A DNA stretch of 64,000 nucleotides from Vombatus ursinus. Its lineage: Eukaryota > Chordata > Mammalia > Diprotodontia > Vombatidae. Within the stretch, counting starts at the first letter, position 1; each line of letters begins with the position of its first letter. A program made the translations under genes and the position numbers. Location of the stretch: positions 58,780,237 through 58,844,236 of the forward strand of contig NW_020954556.1 of NCBI RefSeq assembly GCF_900497805.2, given 5' to 3'. Below the pieces are notes generated by a model, which ran no database searches, was not told where the DNA came from, and saw nothing but the letters and a program-made list of their open reading frames with translations. This document shows, piece after piece, positions 32,060 through 43,723 of the stretch.

Positions 32060-32210
32060 GGAACAGGAGATTTAAAGTAAGAAGGGGCTTTGGAAATCCA
32101 CTAGGGAAGATGAGGAAACTGAAGCTTAGTATGAAAAAGTAACTTGCCCAAGGTCCCAGTAAGATATTAAGTAAAGTCAGGATTTGAACCCAGACCTTTT
32201 TCCAATCCAC
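32060..32210 (-). mobile_element. CORE-SINE, MIR3/THER-like
   Basis: 'aagatgaggaaactgaagc', 'aacttgcccaaggtcccag' and 'gatttgaacccagacc' in antisense order. Confidence 0.7.
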
Positions 32211-32305
32211 TTATTTTTTCACAATATCATGTTATTGCTATTATACTTCTCTTTAGATAGCATATAGTCACAAAATAGTTCAATTAACATTTGTATACTC
32301 CCATG

Positions 32306-32569
32306 GGTCAGCTAGGTGGAGCACTGGATAGAGTGCTGAGCATTGAGTTAGGAATACACATCTTCCTGACTCCAAATCAGGCCTCAGATACTTACTGGCT
32401 GTGTGACCCTGGGCAAGTCACTTAACCCTGTTTGCCTCAGTTTCCTCATCTGTGAAATGAGCTGGAGAAGGAAATGGAAAGCCATTCTAGTATTTTTTGA
32501 AAAGAAAACCCCAAATGGGGTCACAAATAATAGGAAACAACTGAAAAATGACTGAACAACAACAATACT
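32306..32569 (+). mobile_element. MAR1-like SINE, near full length
   Basis: 'gggtcagctaggtggagcac', 'ctggctgtgtgaccctggg', 'gagctggagaaggaaatgg' and the RTE-type end 'ccccaaatggggtcac', 'gactgaacaacaacaa'. Complete from head to tail. Confidence 0.9.
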
Positions 32570-32639
32570 TTCTATACCACTGACTTTTTGGCCTTGAAGA
32601 AGGTCTAAAAAAAGATCAATCTGCAGTTTTACCATTACC

Positions 32640-32850
32640 TTATAAATATAATAAAAATGTCTAAGCCTTATATACAAGGTCCTCCATTGTCCAACTCCAG
32701 TCTAACTTTCCAGCCACTTTTCCTATTACTCTTAATGTTCTGGGGCTTGATACCATCTCCTTTCAGTCAATTTATTATTGACTAGGTAATCCCATTCCTT
32801 GGACTCCACACTCTAGCCAGTATGGATTACTAACTCAACTGTCAGCCTGG
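32640..32850 (+). repeat. L2-like fragment
   Basis: 'gtcctccattgtccaactc' and 'cagtctaactttccagccac' recall the L2 segment before its 3' UTR. Diverged. Confidence 0.4.
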
Positions 32851-33564
32851 TTATCTTGGTCCAGAGACTTGGACCATAGACTCTTTATTGCACTCAGCTG
32901 TATTTCTGTGGTTTCTTAGCGCAACATTCACCAAGAGCTCCCTCTTCTCCTGAATAAAAAAATGGTTACAATGAAAGATACACAATAGCTAAAGACTGAA
33001 GAATGTTGGCCCAGGAAGGAACTATGAACAAACTGAATATGAATATGAATATGAATATGAAATATGAAACCCCATACCCCCCAATTTTTCCTATGATAAA
33101 AATCTCACTTATCCTATGATATTCCTCTTATCCTCAAAATTTGCAGACCTAATTCCTAATTCTGGTACCACAAAAATTAGGGAAAATGACCAATATTCAT
33201 CTCATATACATAAAACCTTAGTTCTTCCATGCATTACTACAAAAAATGTGTCATCTCATTAGACTCAGTCCACAGTGAAAGGGAAAAAAGGTAAAGAGAT
33301 ATGTGGGTGAGCCCAAGCCAAAGCATTGCCAGCTGGTGCCTAGCCATATTTCTTAAAGATTTTTGCTAGTGAGGAATCACATAAATGAACCCTTAAGTAA
33401 CAAAGAAAAAGACCAGCATCTTGATAGTGGCTGTATAGAACAAAGTAGCAGGTAATCACATTTTAAATGGAGAAAAATGTGTCTTATGAGAGAGCATACT
33501 TGCCCTTCAATGGACACTTTTCAGTCACAAAAAGGATATACTATGTGACACTTACATCTTGGGA
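32851..33564. other. Unassigned; (GAATAT)n at 33038-33066
   Basis: A short hexamer repeat is the only structured element. The rest is unassigned. Confidence 0.45.
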
Positions 33565-33657
33565 GAAGAGATCATGTTTTGGCCTTTTTTTACATCCCTG
33601 GTATTTAGCACAATACTTGGAATGCAGTAAACACTTAATAAATGCTTACTGACTGAC
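33565..33657 (+). repeat. L2-like 3' tail
   Basis: 'catccctggtatttagcac' and 'acacttaataaatgcttact' mark the sense L2 terminus, directly followed by an antisense MIR. Confidence 0.7.
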
Positions 33658-33667
33658 AGAGGAAAGA

Positions 33668-33892
33668 ATGGAACAAGTATTTATTAAGCATCTATTGTGT
33701 CATTTGATCCTCACAAAAATCCTGTGAAGTAGATGCTATTATTATCTCCATTTTACAATTGAGGAAACTGAGACAAATAGAAGCTAAGTGTCTTGCTCAG
33801 GGTCACCCAGCTAGTAAGTGTCTGAGGCCAGATTTGAACTCAGGTCCTCCTAACTGTAGGCCCAACACTCTATTCACCAAACCAACTGACAC
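33668..33892 (-). mobile_element. MIR (THER1-like) SINE, near full length
   Basis: 'agtatttattaagcatctat', 'gatgctattattatctccat', 'ttgaggaaactgagacaaa' and 'gggtcacccagctagtaag' in antisense order. Confidence 0.85.
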
Positions 33893-34267
33893 TACTAATA
33901 ACTAGCAAAGAGTCAAATGAACAAACAGCTAACTTTCAGCTAAACTATAGGGCAAGTATCTTGAATCTTGGGGGTTGGATTCTACTTGCAAGTTGAGATC
34001 ATGGCTGGTTATGCAATGTGGAGCCTGGGAGACAGAAATTGCCTGGATAGGGTAAGCTTCAGGAGTGAAAGAAACAGTACAAAGAAGTTAGTGTTACTCT
34101 GATATTTCCAGAAAAAAAAATTAAAAATCATTGTATTCTATAGGCAAATCTTGTTCCAGGAAACAAGGGGGATTATAAGAACGTAACTCACAGAGAAAAT
34201 GGCAAACACACACACACAAGGCAGGAAGAGAGGGGAAGGCTTTCTTGAATAAGAAATGGTTACTGTG
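33893..34267. other. Unassigned sequence
   Basis: No family recognised. Confidence 0.4.
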
Positions 34268-34271
34268 GGAG

Positions 34272-34349
<78 letters not shown>

Positions 34350-34555
34350 ATGAAAGAAAGGAAGGAAGAAAGAAAGAATGAAAGAAAGGAAGGAAGGAAG
34401 GAAGGAATAAAAAGAAGTGAAGAAAGAAATGAAAGAAGGAAGAAAGGAAAGAAAAAAGGAAGGGAAGGAGGGACAGAAGGAGGAAAAAAGGGAAAAGCAC
34501 AGAAAGAGAGGGCAAAAGGGAGGAAGGGAAGAAGGGAAGAAGAGAGAGAGAATAT
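34268..34555 (+). repeat. (GAAA)n/(GAAG)n purine tract
   Basis: About 290 bp almost free of pyrimidines, starting as pure GAAA repeats and decaying into GAAG/GGAA mixtures. Frames of up to 173 codons of Lys/Glu/Arg or Phe/Ser/Leu cross it on both strands. They are artefacts of the tract. Confidence 0.95.
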
Positions 34556-35024
34556 TCCCACTGAACTATCACTTTCTAGAAATAAAGTCCTGTAGAGTTA
34601 GAAGTGGTCTAATGGAAACCCACACAGATGTATATGTTTGTGCAATCTATACAAATTCACATGTCATGGGAGCAGACCAAACAATGAGTTACAGCCATTT
34701 TTATCTGCATCTCCCTCTGGAGAGGTGTACAGCCTGGTGGGTATGGCAGAGTTTCATATGCAAGCCCAAAGGCTACATTGCTCAGGAAAGAGGCCTGTGT
34801 TGGCAAATTGATTGTGACAACTTCCACTGCAGTGCTGGGGCCCTCTCAACTCCCCCACGTTGCTACCACCTTCTATATTTGGGCTGGCTACATTTTCTGG
34901 TTAAAAACCTCAAACTTGGAACATTTCTCAAGACATAAGGGTATATTGTAAGGCTCTCCGCTGAGTTGATTTCATAGAATTGTTCTTTGTCCCAGCCACC
35001 AATGTGACATGCAAAGTGATAAAA
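34556..35024. other. Unassigned sequence
   Basis: Balanced composition. The tail of a purine-tract frame continues here but has no domain. Confidence 0.4.
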
Positions 35025-35165
35025 TCGAAAGTATTAGAATTAGAAAGACTTGGGTTCTTGTCTCAGGACTGCCATGACTAGCTGTGACCTTTCTGAATTT
35101 TAGTTTCCTTATCTGTAAAATGAAATTGAGGATTACTGTGAAGAATAAATAAAATATAATATGTC
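35025..35165 (+). mobile_element. MIR-type SINE
   Basis: 'gaaagacttgggttcttgtc', 'catgactagctgtgaccttt' and 'gtttccttatctgtaaaatg' in sense order. Confidence 0.7.
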
Positions 35166-35589
35166 AATCTATTTGCTAAATTTTAAAGCATTGGATTAAG
35201 TAGGTCATGACTATTTCTCTAATCTATCCGAGACTGACTCTCTTTCTAAAGACAGGTTCTTCCAATCTTTTCTGGTTATACAACAGGAGAATCTTTGGAA
35301 AAGAGTGAATGATAAGGTAACTGAGCAATAGGAAAGAAAAACGAGGAACTGGCAAAAAGGACAGGGGATTTTGAGTAATCCTAGAGAAGAAAAAAATATC
35401 AATTGCCAGGATCTCGTGGAAAATAATGTTGGAGTTAATTTGGGGAGGTAATCCAGTCAAGCAACCTCCAATTCACAGAGATGGTCCCTCAGCGGATGAT
35501 TACCCTAAGAGTTAAGGCATTCTGTGGGTTTATATCTCCTAAAACAATGTCTCACAAGCCCCCACAAATGTATTTACTTTCAATAAGGT
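35166..35589. other. Unassigned sequence
   Basis: No family recognised. Confidence 0.4.
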
Positions 35590-36305
35590 AAATAGTAAAT
35601 AAGGTAACTAAGTAGCACAGTGGATAGAATGCCAGACCCTATTCAGAAAGATACGAGTTCAAATCTGATCTTGAACACTTACTAGGTGACCTTAGGCAAG
35701 TCACTTAACCTCTGTCTGCCTCATTTTCTTCACCCATAAAATAATAATAATAACTAGCATTTATATAGTGCTGTCATTGTTGCTGTTATTCAGTTGTTTA
35801 TGATTCTTTGTGACCCTATAGGACTATGGGTTCATGGGGTTTTCTTTGCAAAGATACAGGAGTGGTTTACCATTTGACTTGCCTAGGATCACACAGTTAG
35901 TGAGCATCTGAAGTCAAATTTGACCTCAGGTCTTCTTGACTCCAGGCCCAGCACTCTATCTACTGAGCCATCTACCTGCCTTCTGTAATGTTTACAATTC
36001 TTTACAAATATTATTTGATCCTCCCAAAAATCCTGGGAAGTAGATCCTATTTTTATCCCCATTTCAATAGCTGAAAAAATTGAGGCAAGTCACACAGATA
36101 GGATGTATCTGAAACTGGATTTGAACTCCTTTCTAACTCTAGGCCCAGCACTCTTTCCACTATTACACCCAGATGCCTATAATAATTCTGGATAACAATA
36201 ATCCCTCCCTCCTAGGATTGCTGTGAGAAAAGAATGAGATAATATTTGTAAAGTGTTTTGCGAACTTTAAAGTGCTCCATAAATGCTAACTATTATTATT
36301 ACTAC
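35590..36305. mobile_element. Cluster of CORE-SINEs with a nested MAR1-like SINE
   Basis: Four SINE pieces lie together. A MIR-type head on plus at 35592-35776 ends 'actagcatttatatagtgct'. A MAR1-like copy on minus at 35777-35982 ('ttcagttgtttatgattctt', 'tctactgagccatctacc') follows. An antisense MIR runs 35990-36178 ('tcctgggaagtagatcctat'). A MIR 3' half on plus runs 36195-36305 ('gagataatatttgtaaagtg'). A TAA/TAG-rich tract follows to 36378. Confidence 0.65.
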
Positions 36306-36379
36306 TAATAAGTAGTAATAATAAGTATTATTTATAACACTTAGTAATAATAAGTATCACTGCTAATAAGTAGTAAGTC

Positions 36380-36983
36380 AGAGGAAACAATTAGCTCAAA
36401 GCAAAGTCATTTAATGAAATGGTATAGTAAGAAAAACATCAACAAGATATTTCCACCATAAACCTGGGGTCTTCCTTTCCACAAACACACAGGATTGGTG
36501 GGAAGTATGAGGATATGTAGGGAGAATTTATAGAGAAGCATGCATGTACTGAATGCATGAGTCCGGGGATACCTGTGGAAGAGCAATTCATGTCTCCAAC
36601 ACCATTGGACCACTGACATCTTCTAGTGCCATTATCACACTACTCTAGCTCCCTAACTTAAGCTTGCTGGCTTTGTTCCCCATTTTTCTCAGTCTTTCCC
36701 AAATTTTATCCCCTGGAATAACCTCTGCTGTATGCTGCATAGCCTCTTCTTTAGAGAAGAGCAAGCTCTCTTAGCTCTTATGCTCTCTTAGCTTAAAGGC
36801 CACACATAGGCTTGCTTTGCCCCAGCCCTTTGAGAAAGAGCAGAAAAACCCTAGGACTAGCAGAAACCTTGTCTGTTCTGTTCCTGGTAGAGTCTAATCT
36901 GTTGCCTCTCTCACCTATCTCTCCTATCTCACCTATATCCCTGTCTCAACTGCAGGTGCTCGGCTACTTAGATCAAAGAGAAG
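36380..36983. other. Unassigned; possible LTR-like segment
   Basis: 'aagcaaagtcatttaatgaa' near 36398 looks like the reverse complement of an LTR polyadenylation region, but no defined ends, target duplications or internal sequence can be seen. Tentative only. Confidence 0.25.
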
Positions 36984-38005
36984 TTAGTCAGTCAACAAGC
37001 ATTTATTAAGCACCTAGTTTCCTCTTCTGTAAAATGAGCTGGAGAAAGAAATTGCAAATTGCTCCAGTATGTTTGCCAAGAAGACCCAAAATAGGAACAC
37101 AGAGAGTCAGACACAATGGAACAACCATAAATGTGCCAGGCACTGTGCTAAGCAATGAGTATACAAAGAAGGGCAAAAGATATTCCCTGCTCTCAAGGAG
37201 TCTCAAACAGTCTAATGGCAACATGCACACAATTATATACAAACCAAATATTTACAAGCTAAAGTGGAGATAATCAACAGAGGAAAGGCACTAGCACTGA
37301 TGGGGATCACGAAAGAAAGAAGAGAGTATTAAGGAGAAGATGATGATCTGCAATGTTAAAGGCTGTAGAGAGGTTAAGAAGAATGAAGATTGAGAAAAGG
37401 TCATTATTTGATCTGGCAATTATGAAGTCATGATGAGATTGGAAGCCAGACCACAAAGAGTTAAGAAGGAAGCAGTAAAAGGAAATGTACACATTGACTG
37501 CAAACAGCCTTCTCAAGGAGTTTAGCCACAAAAGTGAGAAAACATGTGGGACAATAGCTAGCAGGGATGTATGGATCAAGGTCACCATTTTTTTGAAAAT
37601 GAGAGACACATGGGCATGTTTGTAAATAGTAGGAAAGCAGTTAGTAGACAGAGAGGAATTGAAAAATAATGAGATAGTGGAGATGACAGAGGGGGCAATC
37701 TGCTAGAGAAGGTAGGCTGGAATGGAATCACCTGTGCAGGCAGAAGGGTTTGCCTTGACAAAGAGAAGGATCATTTCATCATGCGAGACAGGAGTGAAGG
37801 AGGACATCGTTGCAGAAGGAATCTGAGTGATGTGAGATAGGGAAGAGGGGAGAAGACAGAGCTCTCTGCCAACGGTTTCAACTGATTCAGTGAAATATGA
37901 GGCAAGATTCTCAGCTGAGAGAGTGGGGGGAGATTTGAGGAGGGATGAAAAAGTTTGGAAAAGCCCCTTGTGGCAAATGGTATAGTGAGTCATCAGAAGG
38001 GCTGA
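36984..38005 (-). repeat. L2-like LINE with nested SINE and internal deletion
   Basis: Antisense L2 tail begins at 36984 ('gtcaacaagcatttattaag'), is broken by a SINE at 37016-37129, resumes 'aaatgtgccaggcactgtg', and at about 37310 jumps to the RT region ('aatgttaaaggctgtagagagg', 'ttctcaaggagtttagcc'), so part of the element between 3' UTR and RT is missing. It ends near 38005. Confidence 0.75.
37016..37129 (+). mobile_element. 5'-truncated MAR1-like SINE
   Basis: Only the rear half is present: 'gtttcctcttctgtaaaatg', 'agctggagaaagaaattgc', 'aagaagacccaaaatagga' and 'gagagtcagacacaatgg'. It sits inside the L2 tail at the 'cacctag' / 'atgtgccagg' junction. Confidence 0.75.
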
Positions 38006-38299
38006 CCCAGCTAACAAATGGCCAAAGGTTTAGTATTTTTTGAATCCTCTTCATGGTCCAAAACTTGGACTCCTCAATTAAAGACCATTAAGAAAATCAA
38101 CCAATATATTTCACAAATTTTCATCTTCCATATGCTTCTTAGTCATCTCCACATTATGGCTTCTCCACTTGGGCTATCTTCTCCATCTTTTCCCCACTGA
38201 AACCTTAGATACCAGCTCTGGAACCACTCGGCTCTGACTGGTAAGCTTTCACCTTCTCTTCTCCAGATAAAGGCCTCCGCCGTCTATCCTTACCTCTCC

Positions 38300-38420
38300 C
38301 CTTCCCTGCTGTTCTATATGTGTCGTCTTCCTCTATTAGAATATGAAGTCCTTGAGGGCAGCGACTGTTTTGACTGCTTTTATTTCTATACACTGTGCTT
38401 GACACATAGAAAGCACTTAA
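38300..38420 (+). repeat. L2-like 3' tail
   Basis: 'gaatatgaagtccttgaggg', 'gtgcttgacacatagaaagc' and 'acttaatagatgct' mark the sense end, followed by a TCTA microsatellite. Confidence 0.65.
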
Positions 38421-38512
38421 TAGATGCTCTATCTACCTATCTATCCTTTTTATCAATCTGTCTAATCATCTATTTATCTACCCATCCATTTATCTATCTA
38501 GCTAATCATCTC
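38420..38512. repeat. (TCTA)n microsatellite
   Basis: Degenerate tetramer tract directly after an L2 terminus. Confidence 0.85.
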
Positions 38513-38844
38513 TGAAGTCGAGGGTAAGGTTGTCAGTAAGTTTCTTTCAAGCCTGAGGCCCATGAGGACAGACCAAATGCAAGGAGTGGGAGAGGAAGAA
38601 GGTGGGGAAGGACTTCTGGAGTATTACACTTGCATCAAATCATAGGTTCCCACATCTGGAGCTAAGGGTTGAGGAATCAAAATTCTAAAAGGATGAGACA
38701 ATAGGGAGTCTTGCCAACAATATTCAATATTTGGAAGAGTAGTTTCCAAAGTGGGAATAGGTAAATATCTAAGGGGGCACTAGAGACACTCCATTGGTGT
38801 TCAGGAAGTATTATTTTAATTAAAAATTATTATTTTAATAAAAA
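38513..38844. other. Unassigned sequence
   Basis: No family recognised. Confidence 0.4.
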
Positions 38845-39160
38845 CAAGAAAATATTAATATGAAGGAAGACACTATCTGCATCCAGAGAAATAACTGATA
38901 AATAGAAGTACCTATAGAATGATTTTACACACACACACACATAGACACACATATTTTTGTCTAATAATAACCATCTCTAGGGGAGAGGGGGAGGAAAGAA
39001 AAAAAGCAATTTACATGATTAATTTATTAAATTTTAAAAGGAATAGCAAGTTGTACATAGTAGATTTGTAGTTTCATGTGCAATCATCTTTTCGTTACTT
39101 TACTATGTTATGGAAATGCTTGTTTTATTTCATAAATTAAAAATTAAATGAAAATTAAAC
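38845..39160 (+). mobile_element. LINE-1 3' UTR
   Basis: Same 3' UTR subfamily as 51700-52017: 'tgcatccagagaaataactg', 'ataaatagaagtacctatag', 'ccatctctaggggag', 'aaggaatagcaagttgtac', 'ttatggaaatgcttg', ending in an A-rich tail. A (CA)n run lies at about 38930-38941. Confidence 0.75.
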
Positions 39161-39232
39161 AATACTTAAGTCTAAAACATAAGGAAACATTAAGCTTTAC
39201 TAATATTTAATATATGTAAAAGCAGTAGTCCT

Positions 39233-40529
39233 CACTCAGTGTAAAAGGGTTATGTGTGGCATATGATAGGAGAGGTATTCTGAGAGATTGTGGAAACTCC
39301 ACAAAGCAGAGGTATGGTTGACTGGCATGCTGAATCATTCTTTTGCTATTAGCATTTTGTGACATACTGCATGCAGTTTATATGGACCCAAGTAAGTGTA
39401 ATTATTTAGAGATTATACTCTAAGAGTTAGCCAAGTTAGCCCTCATGTTATAAAATGGCCAAATGCTTTAAGAGATTGTCTCTCACAAAGAAACCAAAGA
39501 TAACGTTAATGAGGTTAGCACAAACAAGAAACAACAAAATGGTAGAGTTGACGCTTCTCCTACTGCTAGTATGAGTTCTTCACGAGCCACATTAAAAGGT
39601 CTGATCATCTAATGAGATCTGCCAGGAAATTACACAAAAACATTCAACATTATCAGGAAGATTATTCAAAATCGAGATTGTCTTCCACTACTGAAAATAT
39701 TCAACCTCATCCTAAGTATACCTTGTACCAAGGTAGTGCCTTGAGATAATAACTATTCATAATATGAAGCCATCATAATTAGCATAACATTTAAAAATGC
39801 AGCTTTTCCTCCTGAAAATGTTGTGTCATTTATAAAAATGCGTACTCTAAAAACTTGGAAAACCAAGTTTTCTAACCTGTTTAAAAATCTTCCAAATAAG
39901 GAGTGTCAATGGGTTTTGAAACCATTTCTTAAAAATATAAAAATGCAACAGCTTCCAATTAGTTTGCGAGAATAATTGATTGACAACAAGAATGGAAATT
40001 GACTAGCCAAATTCCAACAAAAACCTTTGTGTAATTGATGGATGGGACTGAAAAATGAATTTTATGATTTGGCAAGCCCAGCCAACAGTGCTCTTCATCC
40101 ATTTGGATCTATGTATCTTTGTGAGTTATCTTTCTCAGCTGTGACAGTCATTAAATCCAAGTAGATGAATAAATTGAACTTACAACCACAAAATGTCAAA
40201 CCAAGAAAAGAGTGTCACTGAAACATTCTTAAAATATACAGAAGAGAACAGAAGGAAGCTCAGAAAGGGAGGCAGATGAGCTCGGTAGTGTTGCCACTAC
40301 TGTGTTACATTTGATATATACTTAAAAAAAAAACAAGATGCATATGATAGACAGTTTCATATACAAATCTCTTTCTTTCCTGTTATTTGTATATGAAAAT
40401 GTTTGTATTTGTTGTTTATCAAATTCAAAATGAAAATGAAAATAATATTAAAATGATGAAATATATTCAATCATGTTACTTTCATTGAAAATTGTATTTT
40501 TGTGAGAGTAAAAAGGTTTTATATCACTA
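39233..40529 (+). mobile_element. hAT-type DNA transposon relic
   Basis: Transposase C-terminus is readable at 40090-40155: ALHPFGSMYLCELSFSAVTV, then IKSK, a stop, and NKLN. This is the hAT dimerisation signature (YLCExxFSAL...K.R..L). The left end reads CAGTAGTCCTCACTC and the right end 'ggttttatatcacta', both worn versions of a hAT terminal repeat. About 1.3 kb with several stops and shifts and no intact catalytic region, so it cannot move by itself. No 8-bp duplication seen. Confidence 0.6.
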
Positions 40530-40679
40530 ATAAATAAAATATTATTAAAGCATGATTTCATCTTTATCTTATTCTTTTTAATTTCTATTTTCACAAATAT
40601 CTAATAATGTGCATAATGCATTAGTATAAGAGTGTAAGTACATAATGTGTAAGCAAATATAAATATACCTAGGTCACAC

Positions 40680-41170
40680 TTTTTCTCTTCACTCCACCTT
40701 CTGCTCTTATATTTGAGGATCTCAATATTCATGAATTTTGGTATACATCCCTTCAAGGCCCCGGCCTCCCAACGCATCAGCCTCTTCTACTTTAATGACC
40801 TATACTGTTCTACCACTGCTACACAAAAGATGGTCATGCTCTTCATCTTACCATCATCACACATACACATTTCACTTTCATGATCAAGGACTCACTCTGA
40901 AATTTCTGTGAAACAATAACCTCTTCTCCTTTCACCTCTCCCTCTACCTTACTCCTCCTAAACTTCTCTCCTTCAGTGTTCTCCTGGATTTATTCTCCTT
41001 CTTTTCCAAAAGAACACTATAGTTGACCAGTCTGACTTTAACTATCTTCTATATTCAAATCCCTTTTCCCCCTTTCCCATCATGACTCTTACCTTCGCAA
41101 ATTCTCATTTTATCATATGTTGCTGGATGGTGCTAGAGAATCACAAAACTGGATCCACTAACAAATTTAT
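40680..41170 (+). repeat. L2-like LINE, upstream coding part
   Basis: Pyrimidine-rich sense sequence with 'gaggatctcaatattcatg' and 'cttcaaggccccggcctccc', reminiscent of the region between the L2 endonuclease and RT. It could be the front part of the L2 that resumes at 42650. Weak. Confidence 0.4.
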
Positions 41171-42114
41171 GTTATCTAATCCCAGAAGTTTTCTCAAAGC
41201 CCAAGAACATCCTTAAACCTCCTTGGGGCATATTCAACAAGCATTCCAGGTAAGGGAATAGAAGTTTAGGGTGGATTTGCTTTGGGGCATGTGTGAAGAA
41301 GGGGACCTTCCTCCCACTTCTGAACATGCACAATATGCCTGGTTTCAGTCCAACAGATAGAAGTTTGGTGAGCCTTCTCCCTACCATGAGTGACTGAGGG
41401 AACGGTACTATGAAGAATGGCAAAGAGTCTTCTGGTTGGCTGAGGAGCCAGAAGGACTAATGGTGTAGGAGAGACTGAGCTCAAACTGAGTGTGTATACA
41501 AAAGGTCCCTGAGGATGATCTCATTCTCTCTTCTCTGGTGGCTTTCAGGTAAGGAGTAATACTTTGAGCCGAAGGGTGCCTGGGAAGCTAGGGTGCTTCC
41601 ACCCACCCTGCAGATCACACCTCAATTTCTATTGTGTTTCTTCTTTCCTGATCTTAGGTTAATGAATATTCTAAGATGAGAATGCACTGGTGATCAGTGA
41701 ATCTAGAAGATCCAACAAAGTCATCCAAGGTCCCACAGAAAACCAGCATCCCAGATCCAGGGGTAGCAGAAACTGAATTCAGTGAGGGGCCAGTATAGCA
41801 GCTGAGCAACCTGCTTGGCCAAGCCCAGCTGTGGATTGACTCTATGTCTGAAACCTGCATCCTGGAAAGACATAGTCCAGGTGAGCAAGGAACAACTCTC
41901 TTATCATTGATATCTTACTACTCCTAAAGTGAACTTCTTGGGGAAAAAGAGGCTAAGAGTCATGAGGTACTCCTTGGCCTCATGTGTGCTTCATTTGCAT
42001 GGTACTTTAAATTTGAGTCCACTTTCCCCAGGGACTTTATGGGTGTACAAGAGGAGCGCATACCCCTTGTTTGGGGGAGGATTGTCTTTTTCTAACTACT
42101 ATTTTTATTAAATC
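41171..42114. other. Unassigned 0.95-kb insert, LTR-like composition
   Basis: More GC-rich than its flanks and placed between two L2-like parts, ending with 'tttttattaaatcttctcag'. This could be an LTR-type polyadenylation region, but no ends or target duplications are defined. Frames of 60-83 codons show no domain. Confidence 0.3.
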
Positions 42115-42430
42115 TTCTCAGACCCTTTAAAATATTTTATTTTATTTTCCCTCCCTCCCTCCTCACCCCACCCTAGAGATCAACATTTGGCACAGATTTA
42201 TGTAAAACCATGCTTTGCATACTTCTATTTCTCAGTTCTTTGCCTGGAAGTGGATAGTATCTTCCATTATAGGTCCTTTCTAGTTGATTTGAGTATTTAT
42301 AATACTCAGAATAACTTGTCATCATAGTGGTTCTCCAAACAATATTGCTGTTTCTGTATACAATGTTCTTTTGCTTCTGTTCATTGTACTTTTCATTATT
42401 TCATGTAAGTCTTTCCATTTTTTTTTCAGT
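42115..42430 (-). mobile_element. LINE-1 3' UTR, antisense
   Basis: 'atattttattttattttccc', 'gtaaaaccatgctttgcata', 'gtatttataatactcagaat' and 'gtactttcattatttcatg' in the antisense order of marsupial L1 3' UTRs. Confidence 0.65.
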
Positions 42431-42649
42431 CCCTTTTGAAAACTAACAAACAAATACTAGTTGATGTCAAAAGGTTAGCTGATATGGGAGAGCACATTAG
42501 ATGGGGCTTATGAATGATAGTGTTGTAATATACAAGCCCCTGAGGGTTTCCTGATAATAGAACCCTGAGGAGAGAAGAGGTCAATTGCCCTCTGGGGCTT
42601 GGTTTGCTCATGGGAACAGATACTGGGGAAGTAACCCAGAAGGAATGCT
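42431..42649. other. Unassigned sequence
   Basis: No family recognised. Confidence 0.35.
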
Positions 42650-43324
42650 ATACTCTTCTGAAACTGACTATTGAACTCCCTTCAATTGCTGTTCCAAATA
42701 TTTTTCCTCTCCTAAAGTCCCCATGGAATAGACTCCCAGCTCCCTCTCAGCAGAGAATTTTGCTCCACACCTTATTGAAAAAAAAAAAAAGAGCCTCATA
42801 CTTTACTGGAAAAATAGAAGCTGTTTACCATGAGTTGCTGTATGTCCTCTTACTCTACATCTCAAAATCTTTTGACACATCTCCCATCCTTTCTTCTTTT
42901 GCTCCAATCTCTGATAAAGATCTGGGTCTTCTCTTCACCCAGCTCAACTCTTCTAATTGTGTCCTTAATCCCAGACCTTCCAGTCTCCTCCAGCATCTTG
43001 ACTCCATAATTGTTTTCCCTAGCTCCAATTTTCAATCTCTAGCTGTACTGACTGATTCGCTTTAGTCTACAAAGATACTCAAATCTCCTCCATGCTTAAA
43101 AAGCCTTCACTTGACTCTGCTATTCCCCCAACCTATCCATCATCCTAGATCTCTCCTCTCTTTCAAAGTCAAGATCTGAGGATAAAAAATTTTTGTCTGT
43201 ACTTGTGGTCTATATATCCTTTCCTTTTACTCACTTCTCAATCTTTTGCAATGTGAGTTTTGACGTATCACTCAAGTGAAACTGCTCTGTTGAAATTTAC
43301 CAATGGTTTCTTTAAAAATTATTG

Positions 43325-43565
43325 GTACCTTTTGTTTTTAAATCACCTTCATTTCTAAATATATCTCTCTTTCCTTCTTTACCCAGAGAGCCATACCCCA
43401 TAGCAAAGAAAATAAAAGAAAGAAAAGCACTTCAGGAAAATGTGTTTTCTCACTTTTCTTTGGGGCAAAACTTGGATATTATAATTATACAGAATTCAGT
43501 TTAATTTTGGGGGGGGGTCTTCCTATTTACTTTGTTGTATTTACCAACAATATTTTAATTACCTA
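43325..43565 (-). mobile_element. LINE-1 3' UTR, antisense, inside L2
   Basis: 'catagcaaagaaaataaaag', 'ttctttggggcaaaacttgg' and 'ttataattatacagaattca' match the antisense order at 63070-63600. A run of nine G follows at 43509-43517. Confidence 0.6.
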
Positions 43566-43576
43566 ATCCAATAGTA

Positions 43577-43723
43577 TTTTTTTTTTTTTTATTTTGGAGG
43601 CAAGTGGGGTTAAATGACTTGCCCAGGGTCACACAGTTAATAAGTATCTGAGGCCACATTTGAACTCAGGTCCTCCTGACTCCAAGGCTGGTGGTCTATC
43701 TGCTGTCACCTAGCTGCCCCATC
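43577..43723 (-). mobile_element. WSINE1/SINE1-like poly-A SINE
   Basis: T run (its A tail) at 43578-43591, then 'ggcaagtggggttaaatga', 'ccagggtcacacagttaat' and the head ending 'cacctagctgcccc'. Insertion orientation and tail indicate L1-driven retrotransposition. Confidence 0.85.

Noticed and set aside
34121-34938. Frames of up to 173 codons rich in Lys/Glu or Phe/Ser
   Set aside because: Caused by the GAAA/GAAG purine tract. The non-repeat tail has no domain.
41171-42114. LTR or ERV piece
   Set aside because: Composition and the 'ttattaaatc' end are suggestive but there are no TG/CA ends, target duplications or matching copy in the window.
42604-43065. 153-codon frame as a gene
   Set aside because: It lies in the upstream coding part of an L2 copy and includes a poly-A (Lys) run. 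L2 remnant is the simpler reading.
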